Origin: Flavihumibacter sp. ZG627
GTDB lineage: Bacteria; Bacteroidota; Bacteroidia; Chitinophagales; Chitinophagaceae
DNA length: 64,000 bases
Reading direction: 5' to 3'
Assembly (NCBI RefSeq): GCF_000814325.1
Contig: NZ_JPHF01000002.1
Location: forward strand, 558,001 to 622,000
Shown here piece by piece: positions 9,188-16,511 of the stretch. A program made the translations under genes and the position numbers. The notes under the pieces were generated by a model that searched no databases, was not told where the DNA came from, and worked only from the letters and a program-made list of their open reading frames with translations. How positions within the stretch are numbered: position 1 is the first letter of the stretch; each line of letters begins with the position of its first letter.

Positions 9188-9344
9188 CAGGTACAGGAAC
9201 CAATTGTGGTTGAGATTCTGAACTATTTCCGATCTGTTCAGACAACCATTTAATTACCGCTGATAAAAATTTGAGAGTAGTTTTCATGATACGCTTTAGT
9301 TTAGCAGACCATAAGATAGGTCTTCCGTTTAAACATATATAAGT

Positions 9345-9797
9345 ATGAAGTTATTTTTTAGCTTTCTGTTAATGTTTTTCACATGGACTGCATCTGCTCA
9401 GTTGGCTGAGGAAATAGAAATAAAAAAAGTAATTGATCAGCTTTTTACCGGCATGAGGTCATCCGATACAGCGCTTTTGGCGGGGGCATTTGCACCCGGA
9501 GCCATCCTGCAGACAATAATGCAGAAAAAAGATGGTAGTACAGTTGTGAGGACAGATGAAGTATCCGCATTTATTAGTTCAATTGGCAAGGCGCACAAAG
9601 AAGTTTATGATGAACGCATTAGCTATGGCAACATAGAAATTGATGCGAATCTGGCTGCTGTGTGGACGCCTTATCAATTCTTTGTAGGAACCACTTTCAG
9701 CCATTGCGGCGTAAATTCTTTTCAGCTGGTAAAACTTGAAGGCAAATGGAAAATTCAATACCTTATAGATACAAGAAGAAAAGATGGTTGTTTATAA
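9345..9797 (+). CDS. Secreted NTF2-like (SnoaL/DUF4440-type) protein
   Basis: A 150-residue protein with a clear signal peptide (hydrophobic FFSFLLMFFTWTASA then Q at residue 19), so it is probably periplasmic. The mature part has the NTF2-like cone-fold pattern: an initial helix (EIEIKKVIDQLFTGMRSSD), the ALLAGAFAPGAILQT segment, and closing beta strands with FQLVKLEGKWKIQYLIDTRR. This fold binds small hydrophobic ligands or acts as an enzyme; no catalytic residues can be assigned. It is followed by a convergent gene 33 bp away. Confidence 0.75.
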   Translation: MKLFFSFLLMFFTWTASAQLAEEIEIKKVIDQLFTGMRSSDTALLAGAFAPGAILQTIMQKKDGSTVVRTDEVSAFISSIGKAHKEVYDERISYGNIEIDANLAAVWTPYQFFVGTTFSHCGVNSFQLVKLEGKWKIQYLIDTRRKDGCL

Positions 9798-9830
9798 GAA
9801 CTGTTGATTGCAGGATGTAAAAGTCCAGGT

Positions 9831-11153
9831 TTAATTTTTCGACAGTTTATATTTCTTATTGACCTTTGGATTATTGAAATATTTATTCAAATCCTCTTCA
9901 CTTAGATTGCCGGTATCTACCATGGGTACATCAATTAATGAAACCTGAACCTGTTTCAATTCGCCACGAAGCTTATTGATCTTGTTAAGAATTTCTAGAT
10001 CAAGTTCACCACTAAGAGCATTGTCCTGAAGAGAATATTCAAGGCGTTTAATGCTGGTTCGAACCTGGGCTGCAGAATTCTGCTCATAGGTCTTAACTGG
10101 TGAAACAGCTTCTTTAACCGGCACCAGGGCAACACCAACGCTTGGCATTACCTTTCCCGCATTTTTTGAACTTTCGGAAGTACTTGTTGATAATATGGTG
10201 CCGCTAAGAGCAGATGTGCCCGAAAGCAGGTCAAATGAGGTACGGGTCTTTTTTGTACCTCGTACCTTTTTATCGAGTTCCTTGAATGTAAATTTCAGCT
10301 GTAAAATATAGAGTGAAATGTCTTTAGTAAGTTTTTGATATTCCTGTAAGCGGAATGGATAGTTGAGTGCATCTCTTACCACTACACGAATAACCGAGGT
10401 GTCGCGATTGTAGAACTTATCGGAACCTATCAATGTGATATTAAAAACCCTGACTTTTGCAGAATCAGTATCTCTAACAAAGTCATAAGGAATAGGCCAT
10501 ACAAACTTGTCATTGCATTTCTGGATGGCTGTATATCCCTTAATGGGCATATTGGTTAAGGTTGTAATCGATTCTATGGGGAAATTGCCATTCTCGCATT
10601 GGATATTGAAAGAAAGGGTATCACCCTCTTCAATGATAACGGTGCTGCTGATAGTTGGTTTGATCTGTGAAAGAGTAATTTCAGTATTATAAAAAAGCAG
10701 GGTGAAGAAAGTATCCACCCGCTCTTTCGGATCAGATAGATTCTGAACGCCGAGGTGAACCCGGTATTCCTGGTCATATTTAAGCCGGCCAGACAGGAAC
10801 AATGATTTTTCAGCTTTAAAGGTTAAGATCCCCTCATCCTTATTGATCTTTAATCCAACCGGAGCATTCTTCAAAAACCAGAAATAACGGGCACTGTCAA
10901 CCCGGTTGATGTCCAGGTTATATAAGATTGCCGAGTCAACATGTAGTGTGATATAAGGATTTAGATTTAATATCCTCAGTGTAGTGTCAGGGGCAACTAT
11001 TTGAATTGAATCAGGATGCGTTGCCGCAGGAACAGTATCCAGAGATAATGTAGTATCCCGTTTAGGAATGGTATCAGTCTGGGCCTGTACGGATGTTGTA
11101 ATCAACAATACCAATATACATAACCAATGAAGCCGAAAACGAAATTTAGCCAT
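9831..11153 (-). CDS. Exported protein of unknown function (Bacteroidota-type)
   Basis: A 440-residue protein that I do not recognise. ATG at 11153 yields a typical signal peptide (LHWLCILVLLITTSVQAQ). After a threonine/aspartate-rich linker come beta-rich segments of Ig- or cadherin-like look, e.g. KINKDEGILTFKAEKSLFLSG with DQEYRVHLGVQNLSDPKE, and DTLSFNIQCENGNFPIESI. The C-terminal 150 residues are helical and charged (YQKLTKDISLYILQLKFTF, RTSIKRLEYSLQDN). No lipoprotein cysteine or membrane helix beyond the signal is seen. Probably periplasmic or surface-located. It is convergent with the NTF2-like gene. Confidence 0.6.
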   Translation of the reverse strand: MAKFRFRLHWLCILVLLITTSVQAQTDTIPKRDTTLSLDTVPAATHPDSIQIVAPDTTLRILNLNPYITLHVDSAILYNLDINRVDSARYFWFLKNAPVGLKINKDEGILTFKAEKSLFLSGRLKYDQEYRVHLGVQNLSDPKERVDTFFTLLFYNTEITLSQIKPTISSTVIIEEGDTLSFNIQCENGNFPIESITTLTNMPIKGYTAIQKCNDKFVWPIPYDFVRDTDSAKVRVFNITLIGSDKFYNRDTSVIRVVVRDALNYPFRLQEYQKLTKDISLYILQLKFTFKELDKKVRGTKKTRTSFDLLSGTSALSGTILSTSTSESSKNAGKVMPSVGVALVPVKEAVSPVKTYEQNSAAQVRTSIKRLEYSLQDNALSGELDLEILNKINKLRGELKQVQVSLIDVPMVDTGNLSEEDLNKYFNNPKVNKKYKLSKN

Positions 11154-11265
11154 TCTCTGTTCGTTATTTGCAAGGGTTGAAAAGTGTAGCAATATTAGCA
11201 TATTTTCGACAGACGCCTGTTAAACAATTTGTTAGAATGTGCATGATAATTTGTTTGAATATAAA

Positions 11266-11290
11266 GAACCCCGTTGTGGAAACAACGGGG
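11266..11290 (-). terminator. Rho-independent terminator of hsp20
   Basis: Perfect 9-bp stem CCCCGTTGT / ACAACGGGG (11269-11277 with 11282-11290) and a 4-base loop. Read on the minus strand, downstream of the Hsp20 gene, the stem is followed by TTCTTTAT. The hairpin lies 32 bp after the hsp20 stop. Confidence 0.8.
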
Positions 11291-11321
11291 TATAACCAAA
11301 ACCAACTGCTTGTGAGAAAAA

Positions 11322-11756
11322 TTATTGAATAGTAATTTCCCTGGGGTGTGGCTTTTCCACATTCTTTTTGGGAAGAAGTAATTTTAATAATCCTGCTTCA
11401 TATTTTGCCTGAATATTAGCACCGTCAATTTTCTCGTCAACGGTGAATGTTCTTTTAAAAGAAGCGAGGTTAAATTCTTTGCGGATCATTTTCAGATCAG
11501 GATTCTTTTCATCCGGCTTTTTATTGAAAGCGATGGTCAGGAGGCCATTTTCAAGCGTTACTTTGAAGTCTTCCTTTGAGCGACCGGGAGCGATCATCTC
11601 CAGGTGATAGGCTTCATTTGTTTCAACAATGTTAACCGGGGCATGTGGTAGTGCTTGTGATACTTCCCGGCCAATGAAAGAAGGAAATTCCTGAAACCAC
11701 TCGTCAAGCAGAGGACCGAAAGGACGTGCGGGCTGATTTAACTTTACCATGGTCAT
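11322..11756 (-). CDS. Hsp20/alpha-crystallin small heat-shock protein
   Basis: A 144-residue ATP-independent holdase. The alpha-crystallin domain spans about residues 38-140: VNIVETNEAYHLEMIAPGRS at its start, then KEDFKVTLENGLLTIAF, and the end strand YEAGLLKLLLPKKN carrying the conserved A-x-x-x-x-G-L-L motif. The C-terminal extension has an I-x-I/V-like tail (REITIQ) used for oligomer contacts. The variable N-terminus (ARPFGPLLDEWFQEFP) is typical. Two in-frame ATGs (11756 and 11750) are possible. It is a single-gene unit with its own terminator at 11266-11290; no CIRCE-like inverted repeat was found upstream. Confidence 0.93.
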   Translation of the reverse strand: MTMVKLNQPARPFGPLLDEWFQEFPSFIGREVSQALPHAPVNIVETNEAYHLEMIAPGRSKEDFKVTLENGLLTIAFNKKPDEKNPDLKMIRKEFNLASFKRTFTVDEKIDGANIQAKYEAGLLKLLLPKKNVEKPHPREITIQ

Positions 11757-11973
11757 ATAGATTTGAGTTTATTGTTTTAATATGAATTGTTTCAACAAAG
11801 CCTATACCAGTTGCTTTTTACATGCCATTATGATATTTTAACACGGAAAAGGTGTAAAAAGCCAGCCATATTGTCGTGCACATTAAAATTATACCGCCGT
11901 TTTGGCGCATTTAAACCAAACCAGTTGCCCGAATGTTTTTTCCAGTAGTTTTGCAATCTTAAAATCAAATACT

Positions 11974-12387
11974 ATGTATCCAGCAGAAATAGTGATGCCC
12001 ATGAAAGAAGAGTTAACGGAAGAAGGTTTCGTTGAACTTTTAAATGCAGATGCCGTTGAAAACCAGATGAAGCAGGAAGGAACTACCCTTGTAGTGCTGA
12101 ATTCAGTTTGTGGATGCTCTGCAGGAACAGCGCGTCCGGGAGTACTGATGGCAGTGGCCAATAGTCCAAAAAAGCCCGATTATCTCACAACCAGTTTTGC
12201 CGGTTTTGATATCGACGCTGTAAAAAAGCTTAGAGAACATCTTTTGCCTTATCCGCCATCATCTCCGTCAATTGCATTATTTAAAGATGGACAATTAGTG
12301 CATTTTATTGAAAGACACCAAATTGAAGGCAGGTCTGCACAGATGATCGCCCATAACCTTATCTCAGCATTTGAGCAATACTGTTAA
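11974..12387 (+). CDS. BrxA/BrxB family bacilliredoxin
   Basis: A 137-residue protein of the YphP/YqiW family. The thioredoxin-like fold carries the CGC motif (NSVCGCSAGTARP, cysteines 46 and 48), which in Firmicutes removes bacillithiol from oxidised proteins. The start MYPAEIVMPMKEEL at 11974 is the conserved family N-terminus; the frame's earlier ATG at 11902 adds an unrelated leader and is rejected. In Bacteroidota lacking or having variant low-molecular-weight thiols, the partner thiol is uncertain. It precedes the Lgt-like gene by 19 bp on the same strand. Confidence 0.9.
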   Translation: MYPAEIVMPMKEELTEEGFVELLNADAVENQMKQEGTTLVVLNSVCGCSAGTARPGVLMAVANSPKKPDYLTTSFAGFDIDAVKKLREHLLPYPPSSPSIALFKDGQLVHFIERHQIEGRSAQMIAHNLISAFEQYC

Positions 12388-12406
12388 GCCATACTAAATA
12401 ACCAGC

Positions 12407-13567
12407 ATGTACCCCAACCTCTATTATGCCTTCAGGGACCTTTTCGGCATTGAGATCACTGGCCTCCGGTTTGTGAATTCGTTTGGTTTTTTTGTAGCGC
12501 TCGCATTCCTGTTTTCAGCCTGGGTGCTAACCATGGAACTGCGCCGTAAAAGCCAGGCAGGGCTTCTTCAGTATGAAGACACCAAAATCAAAATAGGTGA
12601 GCCTGCCAGTTCTACTGAGTTAATAACAAATTTCCTGTTGGGTTTTTTGTTAGGGTATAAGATCATAGGTGCTTTTGTAGTTGGTCCGGCCGACCCACAG
12701 GCCTTTATATTTTCGACTGATGGCAGCTGGCCTGTTGGAATAATAACCGGCCTTTTTTTCGCTGGACTAAAATGGTATGAAAAAAACAAGCAAAAGCTTT
12801 CCAAACCTGAGGAGAGGACAATCCGGGTTTGGCCCCAGGACAGGGTAGGGGATATTGTAGTTTTTGCTGCTGTATTTGGATTTGCTGGCGCCAAGGTGTT
12901 TCATAACCTGGAGAACTGGAATGAATTTGTAGCTGATCCTATAGGATCACTGCTATCTTTTAGTGGCCTCACTTTTTACGGCGGTTTAATCTGTGCCTCC
13001 CTGGCGATTTTCTGGTATGCCCGCAAGCATAAGATTTCACTCCGCCATCTCTGCGACGCCGCGGCACCAGCTTTAATGCTGGCTTATGCCATAGGCCGGA
13101 TTGGGTGTCATATTTCCGGCGATGGTGACTGGGGAATTCCCAATAAATCGCCAAAACCATCTTTTCTTCCTGATTGGGCCTGGGCTTATACTTATCCCAA
13201 TAATGTTATTAGCGCCGGGGTGCCCATTCCAGGTTGCGAGGGACAGTACTGCAACCAGTTACCTGAGGCAGTTTACCCTACTGCATTTTTTGAAACTATA
13301 GCCTGTATGCTGCTCTTCGGTGTATTGTGGTATTTCAGGAAAAAGATTGATATACCCGGGCGACTTTTCGCATTATACCTCGTTCTTAATGGTATTGAGC
13401 GCTTTTTTATTGAGAAGATCAGGGTTAATACCCAGTATGATATTTTTGGATTCCATCCAACCCAGGCTGAACTGATCTCTTCATTGTTAGTATTGACAGG
13501 AATCGCACTCTGGATCTGGATGGGCAAAATGGCCGATAAAAATCGTCCCATTCCAAGTACCAGATAA
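12407..13567 (+). CDS. Prolipoprotein diacylglyceryl transferase-like membrane protein
   Basis: A 386-residue polytopic membrane protein with the Lgt fold: hydrophobic helices near residues 20-45, 65-85, 100-120, 150-165, 185-205, 225-240, 300-315, 325-345 and 355-375. The family signature position reads GRIGCHISGDGDWG (about residue 231), whereas canonical Lgt has G-R-x-G-N-F-x-N-x-E-x-x-G; the essential HGG of loop 3 is YGG here (LTFYGGLICA). The protein is also longer than typical Lgt (about 270-300). It may be a Bacteroidota-specific paralogue acting on lipoproteins or another phosphatidylglycerol-dependent step. Terminator at 13586-13618. Confidence 0.8.
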   Translation: MYPNLYYAFRDLFGIEITGLRFVNSFGFFVALAFLFSAWVLTMELRRKSQAGLLQYEDTKIKIGEPASSTELITNFLLGFLLGYKIIGAFVVGPADPQAFIFSTDGSWPVGIITGLFFAGLKWYEKNKQKLSKPEERTIRVWPQDRVGDIVVFAAVFGFAGAKVFHNLENWNEFVADPIGSLLSFSGLTFYGGLICASLAIFWYARKHKISLRHLCDAAAPALMLAYAIGRIGCHISGDGDWGIPNKSPKPSFLPDWAWAYTYPNNVISAGVPIPGCEGQYCNQLPEAVYPTAFFETIACMLLFGVLWYFRKKIDIPGRLFALYLVLNGIERFFIEKIRVNTQYDIFGFHPTQAELISSLLVLTGIALWIWMGKMADKNRPIPSTR

Positions 13568-13585
13568 CCTGACCACATTTAATCT

Positions 13586-13618
13586 AAAGCCATCCTCAGC
13601 AGGGTGGCTTTCTTATTT
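13586..13618 (+). terminator. Terminator after the Lgt-like gene
   Basis: AAAGCCATCC (13586-13595) pairs with GGGTGGCTTT (13602-13611) through ten base pairs with one G-T wobble, loop of six, followed by the T-rich CTTATTT. Confidence 0.7.
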
Positions 13619-13747
13619 CCGCCCATCCAGTTCCTTCACCATTTATCCAGTAAATAGCCAAACCTGTAACCTCCTGCAAAGTTACACGTCCAATAGTTCG
13701 TCAAAGTATTTACCGAAAATCAATGCTAATAGCCATTCGCCACAAAA

Positions 13748-13781
13748 CAATGTACATTGCATTACCAAGTACCTACCTTTG
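13748..13781 (+). promoter_or_regulatory. Candidate promoter -7 box with upstream 12-bp palindrome
   Basis: TACCTTTG at 13774-13781 fits the Bacteroidota -7 consensus TAnnTTTG, 47 bp before the first receptor gene. Fourteen bases upstream lies the perfect palindrome CAATGTACATTG (13748-13759), sitting where the -33 element would be; no TTTG -33 box is seen. This arrangement suggests an operator, but it is unproven. Confidence 0.45.
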
Positions 13782-13828
13782 ACTTGTAATAGACCTTAAA
13801 CGGTACCAAACTAATTAAAGAACCTATC

Positions 13829-16288
13829 ATGAAAAAGTTTCTTACTCTGCTGACCCTCGCCTTAACAACCTTAATCTCCATCAGCCAGGCCCAATCAAAA
13901 TCAGCCAGCGTACAGGGAATTGTACTTGACCAGAAACAACAGCCCCTGGAAGCAGTGACAGTTAGCCTGCTCCACGCGAAAGATTCTTCAGTAGCTAAAA
14001 TTCTGTCTACTGATAAAACTGGAAAGTTCAATTTCGAAACCATTGGAACTGGTCATTATTTAATCATGGTTTCTGCGGTAGGCCATCAGAAGAGTTTCTC
14101 TGCACCGTTACAAATTAATGGTGAGGCCTCGGCTCTAACAATTCCTTCGATTAAGATGATTGCCGATTCTAAAGAACTGGGAGCAGTGACTGTAACAGCG
14201 AGAAAGCCATTTATCGAACAGAAGATTGATAAAATGGTGATCAATGTTGATGCGGCTGTAACCAATGCAGGATCCACCGCTTTGGAGGTTCTCGAAAAAG
14301 CCCCGGGGGTAAGCGTAGATAAAGATGGCAATATCAGTCTCAAAGGAAAACAGGGAGTGATGGTGATGATGGATGGAAGACCTACTTACCTGAGTGCCGA
14401 GCAGCTTGCCAGCCTGCTCAAGTCAATGCCAGCAAGTTCAATAGAGCAGATCGAGATCATGACTAACCCTTCAGCAAAATATGATGCAGCAGGCAATTCA
14501 GGAATCGTGAATATTAAAACGAAAAAGGAAAAGAAAAAAGGATTTAACGGTAGTGTAACCGCCAATTATTCACAAGGAAAATACTGGAGAACGAATAACA
14601 GTTTCAATACCAATTATCGTAACGGGAAATTCAATCTGTTTGCCAATGGTGGTTACAGTAAATGGAACAGTTTCCAGGTTTTGGATATAAAAAGAAAATA
14701 TAAGGATCCCAATTCAAAGGAAGTGACTGATATTTTTGAACAGAGTACTTTCATGCGCAACAACAATGATAATTACAACCTTAAGATTGGTGCTGATTTT
14801 TTTGTAACAAAGAAAACAACCTTGGGTATTGTTCTCAATGGTAATATATCTCCTGAAGACTGGACTGCCAATGGCATAAGTTACCTTATGGATAGCCAAC
14901 GCGGATTGGACAGCATCATCAATGCAGATAATCATATAAAAGATCTCTGGAAGAATGGAACGGCAAACCTGAATTTCAGGCATCAGTTTGATTCAACAGG
15001 AAAGGAACTAACTGCCGACCTTGATTATGTAACCTACAGATCAAATAACAAACAGAATTTCCTGAACAGTACTTATGATCCTGACTGGAATCTGAAATAC
15101 AATGAGAGCATGAAAGGTGGGCTACCTGTTAATGTTGATATCTATTCTGCAAAAGTTGATTATGCTCAACCACTCAGCAAGGATATGAAACTTGAAACAG
15201 GCTTAAAAACCAGCTTTGTTACAACCGATAACATTGCCAGTTATTCCAATCTTGTTGATGAAAACTGGGAAACAGATTTCAATAAATCCAACCGTTTCCA
15301 GTATAAAGAAAATATAATGGCGGGTTACATTAATATTAACAGGCAGATAAAAAAATGGGGAATTCAAACGGGTCTGCGCTATGAGCATACAAATTATGAA
15401 GGAAAGCAATTCGATAACCCAACTAAGCAGGATTCATCCTTCAGTAGGAAATATGGCAGTCTTTTCCCAACCGTTTTTATCAGTTATGCAGCCAATGCCA
15501 AAAACCAGTTCTCGCTTTCATTTGGCAGGAGAATTGATCGTCCGGCATACCAGAACCTCAATCCATTCCTGTTCTTTATCGATAAGTTCACTTACGAGGC
15601 AGGAAATCCATATCTCCAGCCACAATTTACCAGGAATGTAGAGCTCACACATACTTTCAATAGTTTCCTTACAACAACTGTGAATTACAGCAACACTAAA
15701 AATCTCTTTAGTGAAACTTTTGACCAGGATGGATATGCAACAATTGTGAGACAGGGTAATATAGGAAAACGTCAGAATGCAGGGATTTCCATTAGTGCCC
15801 AGGTGCCGGTTCAGAAATGGTGGACAGCCATCCTTTATTCAAATTATAACTACAGCAAATTTGAAGGAACGCTTTATGGCGAATCAATCAATGTAGAAGC
15901 GGGCAACCTGATGATAAATATAAATAACCAGTTCAAATTCAATAAAGGTTGGAGCGCTGAACTAAGTGGATGGTACAGAACAAAGGGAATTGAAGGCCAG
16001 ATAATGATCAACCCGATGGGTGCTGCTTCAGCTGGTGTTTCCAAGCAGGTGATCAAATCAAAAGGAACGGTAAAATTGAATGTTCGCGATATGTTCTATA
16101 CCCAGGTGGCACAAGGTGATATCAAATTCCAGTCAACCGAAGCATGGTTCCGTAACAGCCGTGATTCAAGGGTAGTTAATTTATCCTTTGTGTATCGTTT
16201 TGGCAAGCCGATTCAGGGCCCATCAAAAAGGAAAACAGGCGGTGCAAGTGATGAACTGAACCGGGTAAAAATGGGAGGCAATAATTAA
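13829..16288 (+). CDS. TonB-dependent outer-membrane receptor (beta-barrel family), copy 1
   Basis: An 819-residue exported protein: signal peptide (FLTLLTLALTTLISISQAQ), a carboxypeptidase-regulatory-like beta sandwich (SASVQGIVLDQKQQPLEAVT, residues about 25-110), a TonB-plug-like domain (VLEKAPGVSVDKDGNISLKG to YDAAGNSGIVNIKTKKEK, about 150-235) and a C-terminal outer-membrane beta-barrel of the OMP_b-brl_3 kind, with girdles such as SFGRRIDRPAYQNLNPFLFF and AGNPYLQPQFTRNVELTHTF. No SusD partner follows, so this is not a classical SusCD pair; ligand unknown. It is followed by a paralogue of the same length on the same strand 223 bp downstream. Preceded by a candidate promoter and palindrome. 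Confidence 0.9.
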   Translation: MKKFLTLLTLALTTLISISQAQSKSASVQGIVLDQKQQPLEAVTVSLLHAKDSSVAKILSTDKTGKFNFETIGTGHYLIMVSAVGHQKSFSAPLQINGEASALTIPSIKMIADSKELGAVTVTARKPFIEQKIDKMVINVDAAVTNAGSTALEVLEKAPGVSVDKDGNISLKGKQGVMVMMDGRPTYLSAEQLASLLKSMPASSIEQIEIMTNPSAKYDAAGNSGIVNIKTKKEKKKGFNGSVTANYSQGKYWRTNNSFNTNYRNGKFNLFANGGYSKWNSFQVLDIKRKYKDPNSKEVTDIFEQSTFMRNNNDNYNLKIGADFFVTKKTTLGIVLNGNISPEDWTANGISYLMDSQRGLDSIINADNHIKDLWKNGTANLNFRHQFDSTGKELTADLDYVTYRSNNKQNFLNSTYDPDWNLKYNESMKGGLPVNVDIYSAKVDYAQPLSKDMKLETGLKTSFVTTDNIASYSNLVDENWETDFNKSNRFQYKENIMAGYININRQIKKWGIQTGLRYEHTNYEGKQFDNPTKQDSSFSRKYGSLFPTVFISYAANAKNQFSLSFGRRIDRPAYQNLNPFLFFIDKFTYEAGNPYLQPQFTRNVELTHTFNSFLTTTVNYSNTKNLFSETFDQDGYATIVRQGNIGKRQNAGISISAQVPVQKWWTAILYSNYNYSKFEGTLYGESINVEAGNLMININNQFKFNKGWSAELSGWYRTKGIEGQIMINPMGAASAGVSKQVIKSKGTVKLNVRDMFYTQVAQGDIKFQSTEAWFRNSRDSRVVNLSFVYRFGKPIQGPSKRKTGGASDELNRVKMGGNN

Positions 16289-16311
16289 ATATCATAACCA
16301 TTAAACCTATT

Positions 16312-16350
16312 GGAGAGATGGAGGGATCCCTCCATCCCTCCATCCCTCCA
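16312..16350. repeat. Palindrome plus tandem octamers between the two receptor genes
   Basis: GATGGAGGGATCCCTCCATC (16317-16336) is a perfect 20-bp palindrome, extendable to 15-bp arms with one mismatch. Its right half is the start of three tandem TCCCTCCA octamers (16327-16350). A transcript could form a long hairpin that ends or shields the first receptor mRNA; there is no following T-run on the plus strand, so a classic terminator is not supported. Confidence 0.75.
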
Positions 16351-16511
16351 AGATAAGTTTCCCCTAATTAATTCCTATCTGATTTGGACCGCTCATATAT
16401 TGGTCATTTTTTCTGACCTGTAAAAGACAGCAACAACCATCCGAACCAATTAACGATTGATATCAGATCTTCTTAATGAATTTTACCCATAGAATACCAA
16501 AAACCTCATCA

